This document shows positions 35,345-48,235 of a stretch of DNA of 64,000 nt, in pieces; the stretch's first letter is position 1; the number at the start of each line of letters is the position of its first letter. The notes below the pieces were generated by a model. The model was given only the letters and a program-made list of their open reading frames with translations, was not told the origin of the DNA and ran no database searches. Location of the stretch: contig JAJNNQ010000023.1 of assembly GCA_027886175.1 (NCBI GenBank), forward strand, positions 11,593,501 to 11,657,500, written 5' to 3'. This DNA is from Phylloscopus collybita (Eukaryota > Chordata > Aves > Passeriformes > Phylloscopidae). The position numbers and the translations under genes were made by a program.

Positions 35345-35826
35345 GATGGATGGATGATAGATGGGTGGATGGTGGATGGTGGATGGATGGATGGATGGAT
35401 GATGGATGGATGGATGATGGATGGATGGATGATGAATGGATGGATGATGGATGGATGGATGATGGATGGATGCTTCCATGGATGGTTCCGTGGATGGTTC
35501 CATGGATGGTTTCATGGATGGATGGATGATGGATGGAGGGATAGATGGATGGATGGATGGTTCCATGGATGCTTCCATGGATGGTTCCGTGGATGGTTCC
35601 ATGGATGGCTCCATGGATGGATGGATGGATGGATGGATGGATGGATGGAGGAATGGATGGTTCCATGGATGGCTCCATGGATGGATGGATGGATGGATGG
35701 ATGGATGGATGGAGGAATGGATGGTTCCATGGGTGGATGGATGATGCATGGAGGGATAGATGGATGGATGGATGGTTCCATGAATGGTTCCATGGATGGT
35801 TCCATGGATGGTTCCGTGGATGGATG
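35345..35826. repeat. ATGG tetranucleotide array with GGTTCC variants
   Basis: About 480 bp of GGAT or ATGG units alternate with variants GGTTCCATGGAT, GGTTCCGTGGAT, GCTTCCATGGAT and GGAGGGATAGAT. Larger blocks such as the run GGATGGTTCCATGGATGGCT recur, so the array has a higher-order structure. Long open frames on both strands (211 codons plus, 237 codons minus) follow from the stop-poor unit. Confidence 0.97.
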
Positions 35827-38800
35827 TAAGCAAAACCTCTGTCCCACGCTCATCACACAGACCCAGCAGTGGCTTGAATGAGAAGTGTGACCTACCCAGA
35901 GTGCATGATACACATAATTTAAATCTAAAGAAGCAACAAAAAATCAAATTATAAGGTGCTCCCAGCCTTGTGTTTCCAAGCATTCCAAAGGAAGCTGACA
36001 ACACCAGCTCCTGTGAGCAGGACACAGTGAAAAATTATACGTTTGCTTAAGAAAAAGAGCTGTAAGTGCTTTTCTCTTCTCCCCATTATGAGACAAATTC
36101 AATTTCTAGTAATTGCATCTGTGCCTCCCTTTTTTGAGCTGTTTCAATGGGTTCAGCACACTTCTCTTCTCATTAGTGCTGAGAAACTCAAAATGAAAGG
36201 TACTGTTGAATTGGAAAATATTATTATTACAGTAAAAGTCACAAGGAATTGGATTTGTACAAAACTATAAAGCAAAACACACTGAGATGATTCATTATGC
36301 ATCACATGGAGAAAGACGTAATGCTGTTAATATGGGAGAACAGATGTGTCTATGTATTTTAAGTATCTCTTTTTCTTTTCTCTGATGAAAAGTTGTTTTT
36401 TTAATCCAAAAAAAAAAAAAAAAAAAAAAAAAAAGAAAGAAAGAAAGAAAGAAAAAAAGGAATGAAAAGCCAACCTGATCTTGATTACTGATACTATTGA
36501 GACAGTTCACTGGGAAATGAAAGCAGTCACTGCTGTTGCCATTAATCTCATTTTATGTTAGTTTGGCTTTTACTGCAGAAAGTAAAAACTCTTGGGTTTT
36601 CTTTCCTCCCTGGTCCCATATGTGAGTTAAAGCAAAGCTGACAAGCAAGTCCTTGACATAACCTCACGCAGGCTGTGGTTAGGAGCTCTCGAGCAGCCAC
36701 AGCCCAGATGTGATTTCCTCACTTTATTCAAATTAATTGGGCTCAAATTAAAAAGGCAGCGCTTTGTTTTGGTTTGGTTTAAAGAGACAGGGCAGGGGGG
36801 CAGTCGTCACCTCGTTATCTCTGTTTTTTCATGGTACAATTGTTTGGATGTGGGTGTGAAAGAAAGTTCATCCTTTTTCCATTCTGTCAGACCTCAAGCA
36901 TTTGGTGCACGACCCAAAAGCTGCTGCTGAGTTGAAGAACAATCCCCTGGGATTTCACCGTGGCTGCACTCCCACCTTGCCTTTGGGACCGAGGCCACTT
37001 TGTCCCTGTCCAGCAGGTAAATCCTCCATCCTGAGGGGCTGAACTCCCTCCTGCAGGCACAACTCACTTTAATATCCTGTATTGCACAGAGCAGGGGAAG
37101 GCAGATCTATAGAATTTATGCAATGATCCCTCTGGATTTTAAAATTATGCTTTTATACAATGGAGGTGTTCCTTAGGAATCCCAGAGCACTTGTTTAAGT
37201 TCACAGGATTTTTTCTGTGCCTGTGTTACAGAAGGAACTCTGTCCTCTATTTACTGATCAGCAGTGTAGCCTCTTTCTTTCTGCTTTTAGAATAAATATA
37301 AAAATTCAGTAAGTTAAAGAGAATGCTGAGCTGCAAATGGGCAAAGAAGCCATGTGGGGGGAAGGGATGTGGTCCTAGAATTGATTTAGGGGAGCAAAAG
37401 AAATTGTAGAGTCTGACCTTGCAAAAGAAAAACACTGGAAAACGTAAAACTTCTTCTTGTCTTGAGAAACCTCACATGGCACTGCCTGGTGACCCTCATG
37501 ATTGCTGTCATTAATTAGGGACTATTTTATAAGCACCCAAAAGCTTCCTAGGTCTGAGCCACTGTCGGAAGTGATGAGTTTTTAATGGCAACCAGCATGC
37601 TTGCAAAATTCCCATGTTGTGGAGACAGACACATCCCTGGGGAGCCGAGTGCCTGCCCTCTCCTGGCACAGAAATTGGGGTTAATTGGGGCAGCAGAGAG
37701 CTCTGAGTCCCCACAGCAGGGCAGAGATCTCCGTGCTAGGGCTGATGTCTGGTTTCAGAGCCCTGCCAACAGAGCAGGGCAAAGTTTAGCTCTTACAAAT
37801 CACATTAAACCAGGGGACACATTTTATTATTTGGCAGCAAGTTTATCTTCTGTGCTGAAACTGAGCCCGAAACAAGATTCCCTTTTGGGTTTGTTTGCTC
37901 ACTGGGAGGTGCAGATAGAAATGGGAGGATGCTGCAAATGAAAAGTCTGTTTAGGCCACATAATCTCCTTCATTAAAGTATCAGTGATGCTGGATAAGGC
38001 TCACTCGGGGACCTATTAATGGAAACACATCTGCTGCCTTCATAATAATAAAAAGACTGGCTCTAAAGTGATTAATTGCTGTTAACAGAAGCGGGTCCAG
38101 CTTTGGGAAGGCAAATATGTGGCACATTTGGATGTGCACAGAAGGCTTTGCAGAGATGAGCACAGCTCCTGCTAAGCTCAGCTTGCAGCACTGCAAGGAC
38201 AGCTCAAAGGCTTGGGATGGGTCAAGTCGGGCCACCTCACCTCTGGCTGAAAATCCCACCTGTCCCAGGCTTTCCCAAGTTAGGAACTAAGTGGAAAAGG
38301 AGCTTCACTGCCCATTTTTTCTGGTTCAAATGCATTTTTATTAGCAGTGCTTGTATTACGGTGGTCACAAGGGGCCCTAATCAAAGTGGGGCCCTCCTGG
38401 GTTAGACACTGTCCAGGCCCATAATATAAACCAGCTCTTCCTTTTAGGAACTGAAAGCCTTGCAGACAACCAGAGCTTGGGAAGGGAAAACCAGACGTGG
38501 AGTGGGGAAATGCCACCACCTGCCTGGGAGCTCGTAGGTCTGGGGTTTGGATTCCGGGCCCTTCCTTAGGGCTGGGAATGATGGATGGGCTCCTGAGGAG
38601 CACAGAGCCCTCAGCAGAGCCACAGTTCCTGGTGCCTGCAGAGGGCTGGGGGAGCCTTGGCTCTGGCACAGAGGGGCCAAGAAACTGGGCAGAAAAGCAA
38701 TCCCTCCTACTGGAAAGATGCTGGGGATGCCTGGACGGGGAGCCCAGGCCCATTCCCAGCTCGCAGGCACTCTGGAAGCAGGCATGTCATACCCTGTCAG

Positions 38801-40325
38801 AGGGAGACAAAGCCTGAGCCAGACTGGCAGGAAAATAGGGCTCCTTGCCAGCACGTTGATTAGAGCCCAGATGAAGATAAAAAGGCTGGAGATCCAGTGC
38901 ACAGTCTGGAATTGTGTGTTTCTGGGGAAGATCTAATGTATTCATGCTGTCAGGTCACATACATTAGGCCCAGAAACCTGAGGTTTGCTTTCTTCTTTCT
39001 TTCCCCCCCTTTTTTTGGAAGCACTTGGAGCAAATATATTGAATGAGACATTTGCAAGCATGGAGCCCATTAATAACACAAGGCCAATGCAAGGCTGCAG
39101 CCTCATTCATGCTGCTCTGGGGAGCCAAGGAAATTAAAATCCTCTCCGTTTCTCTTCTGCGCTGGGGAAATCAAAGCCAAGCCCTGAGAAGGGGCTGATT
39201 GGAGACAGGTGAAATGTCTGTTTGTTTTTAGAGCCTTGCAGCTCTCAGTTTTGATAGTCCCTGGGTTTTCCAAGTGCCTTGTGCAGATACCAGAGGAGAG
39301 GTGGCTGGAAGAGAAGAAAACCAGTCTGGAGAGCATCAGAGAACCAGGAACTTTTCAGATACCAAAGAACAAAAGACTTTACAGCAAAGGCTCCTTGCTG
39401 ACAGCTGTTGGAAGTGCCCAGCTTGTGCTTTATCCCTCCACAGTGTTCCTATCATGTTCCTCATGCCACAGACTTGCAAGTCTGTGAGCCTGCATTCTGA
39501 TCTGTGCTAAAACAACAATAAAACCTTCCAGGAGTCTCAGAGAATGAGGAAACCATAAACCAGACAACAATTACCCAGTTCTGCACATGATATATTGTGC
39601 AGATAACGTGAACCCATGGATATATGGATGTTTTATTGCTGGATGTAAGACACATCTTACTTAAGGTGCACAAAGAGCCCTGCCTGTGCATCCACAACCC
39701 TCAGCACTGCTCCTGGGCCAGGCAGCCCCTGTAAATCTCCATGCAGATGTCCATTAGCTGAGTATTAAGTGGGCAGACAGACATCAGAACGACTCTGTCA
39801 CGAATCTGATGTTCCCATCTAAACAGATCTAAACAGTCTTGTTTTATAACTGCTTCCTGCAGTCAACCTCCCATGATAGCCCAGACTTGCTAACGTTCCT
39901 TTTATTGCTGCCATCTGATTGTATAACTCCTCACTGATAGCAGCTCTTCATATTGCATCGATTAGGCAGAGAACAGGAAAATGAACAAAATGTACTCATT
40001 CTGTTTATAGTTGGAGCTATAATTTTGTGGCCCTCCTTGGACGCCTTAGCAGGAGAATCAGATGCACTTTTCTCCCCGTTTGGCAATGCTCTCCTGCACT
40101 GGCTGGGAGCTGTGGCCAAGTCTACTCAGCTCCTGCTCTCACAAATGGCTTTTTTTTTTTAGGATGTGGGAGATGGAGAGGGCTCCCAGGGCAACTGCTG
40201 GGACACAGCAGGAGCTTGTGTTAAATACAGAATTTCCAGAGGAGAGAGGCTGTTCTTCAACCCTTGATAATCACCCATGCTGTATTGGTTGGAGTGAAGG
40301 TTCAGGGTGAAGCATCCGAGAGGAA
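35827..40325. other. Unique non-coding sequence, no gene seen
   Basis: No exon or mobile element is recognised. It contains an A run grading into (GAAA)n at 36408-36458. Open frames up to 157 codons around 38280-38936 overlap on both strands. Confidence 0.5.
36408..36458. repeat. Poly(A) followed by (GAAA)n
   Basis: Twenty-seven A are followed by five GAAA units and another A run. It is a typical decayed poly(A) microsatellite. Confidence 0.95.
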
Positions 40326-40362
<37 letters not shown>

Positions 40363-40852
40363 TTGGCACAGGTCCTCTTTGCCCTAGAACAGAGGCTGGA
40401 CAGAGTTAAAGGAATAAAGTGGAGATTTATTAAAAGGCCTTTAGGGTACACCTTGGGCAGGACAGGAGCCTGGCCAGGGCTGCACCCAAGATGGACCCAA
40501 AATGGACCCAAGATGGACAGTGGGTCATGAGTTTTCCCACTTTGATAAGTTTTGTTCCATTTCCATATTGGGGTTGACTGTCCAATTACAGCTCCAGGTG
40601 ATTGCAGTCCCATCCTCCCAGGCTGCTCTCCTCAATTCACTCCTCTCAGCAGGAGAGGATTGCTCTCCTCCCCTGCTCTTTGCACCTTTGGGGCCTGAAG
40701 CTGGAGTGGTGTCCTCGGTTCTGGGGCTGGAAAAGGATTGTTTTGTCTGACTGAGCTGTGAGGAGAACTTGCTAACACTCCATAAAGTTCAGAGTTACAC
40801 ACCAAGGCAGTGCAGGGTCTGGAAAACACAAAAGCTGAAACTTCAGGTATCA
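40326..40852 (-). mobile_element. LTR-like repeat, subfamily A, copy 3, with (GAT)n at its end
   Basis: The body from about 40391 matches copy 2: AGAGGCTGGACAGAG, AGATTTATTAAAAGGCCTTT, CAGGA(C)AGGAGCCTGGCCAGG, GCTGCACCCAAG, GGGGTTGACTGTCCAATTAC. It ends ACTTCAGGTATCA. At the left end, where other copies begin TGATGCC, there is a 35-bp GAT microsatellite (40326-40360). Some insertions relative to copy 2 lie around 40640-40760. No internal retroviral genes are present. Strand is inferred as for copy 2. Confidence 0.65.
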
Positions 40853-43800
40853 CTCCTAGTTAGGAGCACGGGATTATTGCTCTGTCACTGGGGTCACATT
40901 CTGCTTCAATGGACAAAACCTGGCTGCTTCTCCTCCCACTGCATCTGAGGGCCTGAGATGGACACTTGACTCATTTTCTGCTGGGAAAAAGCTCTTTTCT
41001 TGCTTTGCTGTACTTTGGTCAATTCAGTGGTGAATGATTCAAGGTTACTGTGGTTAAATTAGAGATTTCAGTGAGTGTGGATCTGATCTTTTGAACAAGC
41101 AGAAACAGAGAATGAAAAGGAAAAGATGCATTTATCTGTCGTCTAGAATTCGTATTTAAACAGAAGTATTTTTAATAAAATCACTTATTGGTTTCAGGGC
41201 CATAGGGTAGAATCTCTTCTGTGTGGCAAGAAAAATTCTTTTCCTGGAGTATTAACTACTTAAGGGTTGAGTGTCAGTCTTGCACCATTTCCCTCAGGTA
41301 TAAAGGTTTAAAAAGAAAGCAGTTTGGTAAAACTCTGTAACATTGAGAATGCAACTTTCTGCAAACTGGGCTGAAAAAGGTTTTTTTTTGCTGGGTTCAG
41401 AGCCAAGCCAAAAGCCCATATGAGGCTAATCCCAAAATGAGAGACCACCCTGATTTATCCTCACCCACTGCTCCTGGAACGTGTGCACCAAAGGTTTTGT
41501 GGGAATGTAGCTTTTTCCTGTGTCACTATCAAATTCCTCTGTTTATGGCTATGTGAAATGGATAATTAGAGGAGAGGAAAACTCAATTGAGTTTCCTCAG
41601 TTTCCCTGTTTGCTGAGCTTTCATATCCATCCCAGTGCTGCTTTTGTTTTGTTTCTTTGCTGACTGAAGTTTCTCCCAAGGAGATTTCATGGCATTTTTA
41701 GCCAGGAAAACAAAACAAAACAAAACAAACAAAAAAAAACAAAACAAAAAAAAAACCAAAAAAACCCAAAAAACAACAACAACAAAAAAAACCCACACAA
41801 CAACAACAACAACAAAAAAACCCACAAAAAAAACCACCAAAAAAACCAAACAAACAACAACAAAAAACAACAACAAAACCCACAACACCAAAACAAAACA
41901 AAACAAAAAAACCAACACAAACCAAAAAACCAAAACCAAAAACAACAACAAACCCCCCCAGATCCCACCATTTTTGCAAAAGTCCATTAGCCCTTATTAA
42001 CCTAATGATCTTCTTAAACTGCAGGGAGGGAGATGAGATAAGGTTAGATAACAAAAACAAACAAACAAACAAGCAAAAAAATCCCCAAGTAATTAACAGA
42101 CTTAGGCAGTAATGAGGTAATAGGGGGGCCTAGAAAGCTGTAGGATGTCACTTGTGGATGTCCCAGCTGATGCCAGCCCCATTCCCATCCATGGGAGTGG
42201 ACTTGCCCTTGGACAAGCGCTCAGCCAGAGTCTCTCAGGCTTTGTCCACTCCCATTTTCCCAGTCAGGGCAAAAATTTGTCATTGGCAAAATAAAGATTA
42301 AACCAAGCCTGGGAAATGTGAATGAAGATCTGGAAGCTGTCTTGGCACAGACATCCATTTCCTGCTCTGACGGATTTAGAAGTGCTCAGGTTCCTGCTGT
42401 GACTGGAAAGTTGTTTCAGAACATCTTTCCTGTGATGCTCAGAAGCCTCCTGCATGTTTCCCCCTTCTATTTACTCACAACCAGTTTGATTTGGGGCCAA
42501 CATTGTCCTTCAGCTTAAATAACTCTCTCCCTTCCCTGGGGGTTTACCTGGGCTATTTATAGAAAGCAATCCCTTTCCTAGCCTTTTCCTGCTTTTCCTA
42601 GTCCTTTCCTGCTTTTCCTGGCCTAAACAAAGCTATTTTAGCTTCTCCTCCCCCTCCCTGATTGCCCCACACCTTCCTCTGCACCTGCTCCATCCAGGTC
42701 CTGCTGCCCCACTCCAGGCAGGAACCTTCCCTCTCCCACCTGGATTTTCAGCTCTCCTGACACTCATTTACCCACCATCTTTCATGCAGCCACGTTCTCC
42801 TTTTCCCCTCACGAATTTCTGAGCCCTGTTCATCACAACAGCCTCTGCCATTTGTCCCTTGTCTCATTTCCATGCCATCCTCTGTCACTGTCTCTCCTGT
42901 CCTCTCCAGACCCCCTCTGTCAGCAGGAGGTGATGGACAGTGGGACAAAGACTTTATTTGGAGTTTTCTGCTGCCACAAAAATATAATTTCCCTGATTTA
43001 TCCCTGAAATCCTATAAATAGGCCACTGGCACAGTCTGGGCTTGTTATCTGTGATCCCTTTATAGCCCAGGCTTCTTGTCCCATCCTCAGACTCGTGCAC
43101 ACAGGGAAGTTTTGGTGATGTCTGCTTTTCTTCAGTGGATGTAAAAGGAGGCCAGGGCACGAGCCCAGGATTACTCATTTAGCTTTGAGACACCCTGAAG
43201 TCAGATAAGATTAATTTCACTTTTAAGTGAAACAAGGTAGTGATGACTTTTTGGGACATCAGCTCCAGCTGCTGAGCTGCAGGTCAGGAACTGCCTGACA
43301 ATAAATAGATAGTTTTTATTTATGTACATGAAAAGAGAATGAGGATTTTGAATCTCCCCATCATTACTCAAAATCTGCTAGTTTTAGGCTCAAGGAAGGA
43401 ATGATCCTTAACATGTTCCTCACACTAAGGAAGTGATGTGACATTGCTGAAAATGCCTTTAATTGAAAAAAACCCTGGTGGGGGTGAGGGTGGGCACTCT
43501 TAGCTGTGACTGAGAGAGGGCCTTGCTCTGCTCTTACACCAGACCAGGGCTGAGGCAACACCAACCACACCTGGGCATCTCTGCTCTCCTGAGGATGGGC
43601 CAGTCCTCAATTTCCTCCATCGCCCCAATTTCCCTGAACCCCTTCACTCTTGTCTTCACCAAGCCTGTTCCTCAGGCAATCAGATCATCCCCCGAGGCAA
43701 GTGACAGGCACGTAGATCCTGGGGCTTTTTGTTCTGATGCAATCTGGGCAAGGAAAGGGACTTGGAGTTCACGATGGAAAATATTTCTGAGAGCAGCTAC

Positions 43801-44188
43801 TCCGGGGCAGCAGTTCTGCTCAGCAAGCACAGGAATGATTTCAGAGCACAATAAATCTTTGTAGTTCTGCAGTCTCACTTGTCAGCTGGAGCATCCTCCC
43901 CAGCCCAGAGCCTGACAGCTTTAGCTGTTCCTGGTAGGAATTCATTCAGTTTTCTTCTTTTCTCCCATTACATTCGCCTTCCATGCCATGCAAGCAGAAA
44001 ATACTCAAACTGAAAGCATTTCTTTTTGTTTCCAGGGCGAGAAATATTTTTCTGCGTGTGAATGGGAACAGCTTCATCCCTGACATCAGCTCCCAAAGTG
44101 CCTCAGGTTGGGAATCAACCTTGAAACCTCCTGCTGTGGATTTGGAGCCTTTCCCCTGAATATCCCCCCAACCCCTCCTGGAGGTGTT
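40853..44188. other. Unique non-coding sequence with A/C tract
   Basis: No gene is supported. Apart from the A/C tract, there is a C/T-rich patch of imperfect CCTTTTCCTGCTTTTCCTAG repeats at about 42570-42625. Confidence 0.5.
41707..41960. repeat. 254-bp tract of A and C only
   Basis: From 41707 to 41960 there is no G or T on the plus strand. The tract mixes CAAAA, CAA and AAACCC motifs without a fixed period. It is the longest and purest of the five strand-asymmetric tracts in the window. The long open frame through it reflects only the absence of T on that strand. Confidence 0.97.
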
Positions 44189-44250
44189 ATCACAGAATCC
44201 CAGAGTTAACTAGGTCAGAAAAGAATCTTTGAGATCATCAAGTCCATTGG
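44189..44250 (-). mobile_element. CR1 LINE 3' end fragment, minus strand
   Basis: ATCACAGAATCCCAGAG followed by AATCTTTGAGATCATCAAGT and CCATTGG is the reverse complement of a CR1 terminus (TCACAGAATC..., then GATCATC(A)AGTCCA). It is diverged and short. Confidence 0.7.
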
Positions 44251-46934
44251 CAAAATGATGACTTGAGGGAAAGAAAAGCAGGATCTCGCTGTTAAGGTTT
44301 GTGAACAAACCCAACCCCACTGGCACAGGACTGGTTCCAGTTGGCTTTCGAGGCAGCCTCCAGCTGGAGGCCAGTGGTGAGTTAAGAACTCAGATGTCTT
44401 TGGATAAATTCAGTGAGAATCTGCTGGCATAGGGAAAACAGCACCGAAATATTCCAGGGTAGATTAGTAGAGAATGGGATTAAAAAAAAAAAAAAAAAAG
44501 CTGTCCCCTGGAATTTGCTTATGCTGTTTCTTCTCTTCTTTAACCTTGGTTTAAAATCTTCAGCAGGAGTGGAAAGTGAGAAGGATAGGAATATTTCAGT
44601 TCTCAAAACAGTTCTGAAACAAAAGAAAATAAACCCAAATTGTTTTCAGCCTGACTGTTCATGGGTGTCACCTTGTATTCAGATCATCAGTTAAAATAAA
44701 TCCAAATATTAATTACTGTGTAACTAAATATCCCTTTTCTTTAATTCACTACACCTCCAGTTTTTGCTTTAATTTCGCACTCTGACTATTTAGAAATCAA
44801 TATTTCCACTGTGGGTACATGGGATTTAATTTCAAGTGGGGAAGCAGTGGATATATTAATTTCAAAAAGCAATTATCGGGAGCACGACGGCAGATCTTCT
44901 CCTGCAGGAACTTCCCTTTATCCTTCACGGCAAACACTAAAACATTCTTGGAAAAAACGCAGCCTATTTAAATTGCAGCCATTTTCCTTTTTGTTTTTCC
45001 CACTCAGCTTTGTCAGGGGTGTCTTTAAATAGGAAGAATTTCTTTCTATAGATGGCTGGGGTTAATCATTTCCCCCTGGAAACGCACCGGGCGACACGTT
45101 CGGTCGGATGTTGGGAAGAGCAGCGATGGGGATGGGAATGGGATGGGCTGGGAATGGGAGCAGAGCCTGCAGCCCCAACCCACGGGGCTGAGCATGACCT
45201 AGGAAGGAAGCGGAAGGATGTTTCCGAAACCCATAGCGCACAATAATTCACTTTAATCTTCCCTTGGTGTCTTGCCTTAATGGAAGTGAAATAAAAATAA
45301 AAGGGCTCCGGGTGAGATTGGCTGGAGCCCCCTGGGTTTCTGGCTGTCAGCGGGAGGAGCAGCTTGGTCTGACAGTCAGGGAAGAGCTACCCCAGGAATG
45401 ACATGGAACGAGCTGTGCCGGGCCACACCAGCCCTGGATTGTCCCTTTGGGAATAGATCGGATCACGCAGTTCCAACAGGCCAGACCAGCAGCAGGGAGG
45501 TGCCTGCTCCCAGGCAGGGCTGTGGAGCCTTCATCCTTCAACATCTTGAAATGGGGAAAAAAAACCCCACTAAAATAACTTTTGAGCAGATAAACCCCGT
45601 GTTCCGTGCAGCAGAACCCATCCCTGCAGGAATTCCGGGCTGTTAACTCAGACAGTTTTTCAGGCTGCACAAGCAGCACATCGCTAAACTCCCGAAATGT
45701 CCCCTCTGATTTGTTTCGTGCATCTCGAATCCCAGCGGGCTGCAGACGCCTGCTGCACACCTGAGAGCAGAACAAGCAGCAGCAGAAGGTTCCCTGGTTC
45801 CCTTTTTGCACAGCCTGGGAAGGCAGCTCGCGTTCCCAGCCCGGCGAGCGCCGCTGGCCAGGAGGAGAGAAGCAAATCGTTATTTAAGACATCATCCCGC
45901 TCCCAACGGGCCTCATCACCTCCGACAGATTTGTGAGTCACTCAGAGGAAATATTTTACTGCTATCCTGTTTGCTCAGCAGGTGGAAGGGAAATCGCTCT
46001 CACAAACCCTGGAAAAAAAAAATGAAAAAGCTGGAGCAGGACTTGGATTTCAGCAGAGCCTCACGGCCGGTCTCATGTGCTGCCAGCGGTTTTCTGGAGA
46101 GTTTGCAGAGGTAGACAACAAGACAAGATCCTTGGCACGAAGGCATTTTTTTAACCCTCTCCAGTTTTTTGTGCTACTTCCCCGCTTTCCATCTGCAAAA
46201 AGCTCTTTTTTCTTATTCATTTTTCCCCTTGTGATTGAGAGGTTTTGATTCCTCTCTCCAAGAAATTTTGCTGCTAGATGAGAATTATTAATTTTTAAAG
46301 AAACTACAGGGTAGGAATTAAAATGGACTTGGGCTGTTTATAAACTTCACAAAAGAGATGAAACTCACCCCTAAAGAAACCAGAAATTGCAGGCATCTCT
46401 CTTTTTCATAATCCAGTGAAAATAGGATAACAAACATCTCTGAGGAGATCTGAGAAAATTATTTCCCAGTAGAATTTTAGGAAATAAAAAAAAAGAAAAT
46501 GCATACATAATTTGCACCAAGAATATTTTTTAGTTGTAAACACATCTAGCTAAAGAGGTAGTGGGGAAATCAGAGCATCCTTCGCTCCCAGAAAATTAAC
46601 TCTTCAGCTGGAGCTTTTGCCAAAAACTCTTCCAGGGTGTTGTGCTCCTTAGCCAAGGACTTCACCAGGGTTCAGCAAAGGGAGGAGTGACTGCAAAAAT
46701 GGGAAATTGTCGTGCTGAGACACCTTGCTGGGAGCTCTGCTCGCCCTCAGCCTCCTCGGTGGAGGGAACACCACAGGCAGGAGAATTGAAGGGTTTGATG
46801 TTGCCCTCTCTGCTTTTCCCTGGGACAGAGAATCCATGGGGAGATGGGAAAACCTCAGGTGTGCACAGAAACCACCCAGGAGGGGAAGGCTGTGACTCTT
46901 TGAGACAATCCCATAAGAGAGAGCGAGCCCTGAA
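44251..46934. other. Unique non-coding sequence, no gene seen
   Basis: No gene is supported. An A run of 18 lies at 44482-44499. The interval 45050-46060 is somewhat enriched in CpG (for example CGGCGAGCGCCGC near 45842) but too diffuse to call a CpG island or promoter. Confidence 0.5.
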
Positions 46935-47030
46935 AATCAGAGAATCCTTTAGGCTGGCAAAGAGCTTTAAGATCATTGAGTCCAACTGTTCATTTATGTT
47001 CACTAAACATTCAGAAGGCATCAGTAACAT
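46935..47030 (-). mobile_element. CR1 LINE 3' end fragment, minus strand
   Basis: AATCAGAGAATCCTTTAGGC, GATCATTGAGTCCAACTG, CACTAAACATTCAGAAGGCA follow the order of a reversed CR1 3' end, with the ATCATTGAGTCCAAC core clear. Similarity ends near 47030. Confidence 0.85.
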
Positions 47031-48099
47031 TTTGTCTTGACTTAAATATCCCTCTTGTATTACTGTTGTTGGTCTTTAACCTTTATTATTGTGGTCTCCT
47101 AAAAGGTGAGGATAGGCCAATCCAACTCCTTAACCAAGCCTTGAATATAAATTACCTTTAAAGACCTTTTAGAGCAAATTTTTCTCACTGTTTATACATT
47201 TCAGGTTCAGCAGAAACCCATTTCACAGCAACAAAGAAGAAATGAATCCATTGTTCAGGGAAGTGTATAAAAGCTCTCAAGTTTCCCTAAAGATGTTCCA
47301 GACTGATACCTGATCCGAGACCTGTAGGAAATGTTTGAAAATATTCTTAAATAAATGAAGTCACTGGGGGGGTTCCAGCCAAGCTGATGAGAGAACAATG
47401 CATAATTTAGAGATGGACCCTCTGCCCCTGTCATGTGCTCCTTTCTCCATCCAAAGGGAGGGTTTTGGAAAGCCCTGCAGTGTTTGGACACTCTCACACA
47501 CACATTTCATCCTCAGCCTCCACCTGGGACTGGCAGTAGCCACGCAGCAAAGAGAGCAGTTGTTTTTGTGGTTTCCTTCTGGCTCGGCCCACAGGGCTGA
47601 TGCACCAGGAGTCTTACGAGAAATTCTGCTTTGTTGGGATTTCCTGCATGATTTTGCACACAAAGGCAGCTCAAACGATTCAGCTGACACGGTGATTGGA
47701 ACCTGGAGATGATTTTCCCAAAACATCGATTTGGGAACCTCTGCTTTTCACCCACTCCTCTTTGTTCCATCCTACGTACTTCCTGCATGATATAATTTGG
47801 ACCTATTTTTTAATGAACCCTCACTAAGTGCTCTGAAGTGCCATTGTGTTCTGCTAAAGCCCTGCCAGCCCAGGCAGAGCTGTAATTCATTTGCCAGGAA
47901 GAAATTTTCGAGTTCCTGGGATTTAACAAGTGGCTGTGCATCAGCTGAGCTGTAGGAAATCTCCACATGTGCTTTTTTCCCCCCTGGTTTTCTGCATCTG
48001 TGGCAAATGCAAACCAAGGCATCCTGTTTAAAGCTTCTGTGTGCTGAATGTTACCTTGAAGGAGACACAGACCAGGTTTAGAAATGTGGGACTAGCTCA
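47031..48099. other. Unique non-coding sequence, no gene seen
   Basis: No exon, RNA gene or mobile element is recognised in this stretch. Confidence 0.5.
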
Positions 48100-48235
48100 T
48101 TAACCATGGAATGGCTGGGGTTGGAAGGTCCACCTCATTGAGGGAATAAGGGATGGCCTGACTGGATCGGGCTGCTCAGGACCCCATCCAGCCTGGCCTG
48201 GAACACTTCCAGGGATGGGAATCCCTGGGGAAATG
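48100..48235 (-). mobile_element. CR1 LINE 3' end, minus strand
   Basis: ACCATGGAATGGCTGGGGTT, GGAAGGTCCACCTCATT, then CTGGATCGGGCTGCTCAGGA, CCCCATCCAGCCTGGCCTGG and AACACTTCCAGGGATGGG is the reverse complement of the 4930-5125 type terminus. It lacks the CTGCCATGGGCAGGGACACC part in the middle. Confidence 0.85.

Noticed and set aside
35345..35826. Repetitive protein gene (Met-Asp-Gly or His-Pro-Ser repeats)
   Set aside because: The frames are by-products of a 4-bp repeat that is open on both strands.
45050..46060. Possible CpG island or promoter
   Set aside because: CpG is only modestly raised and scattered. No associated exon, TATA or conserved start was recognised.
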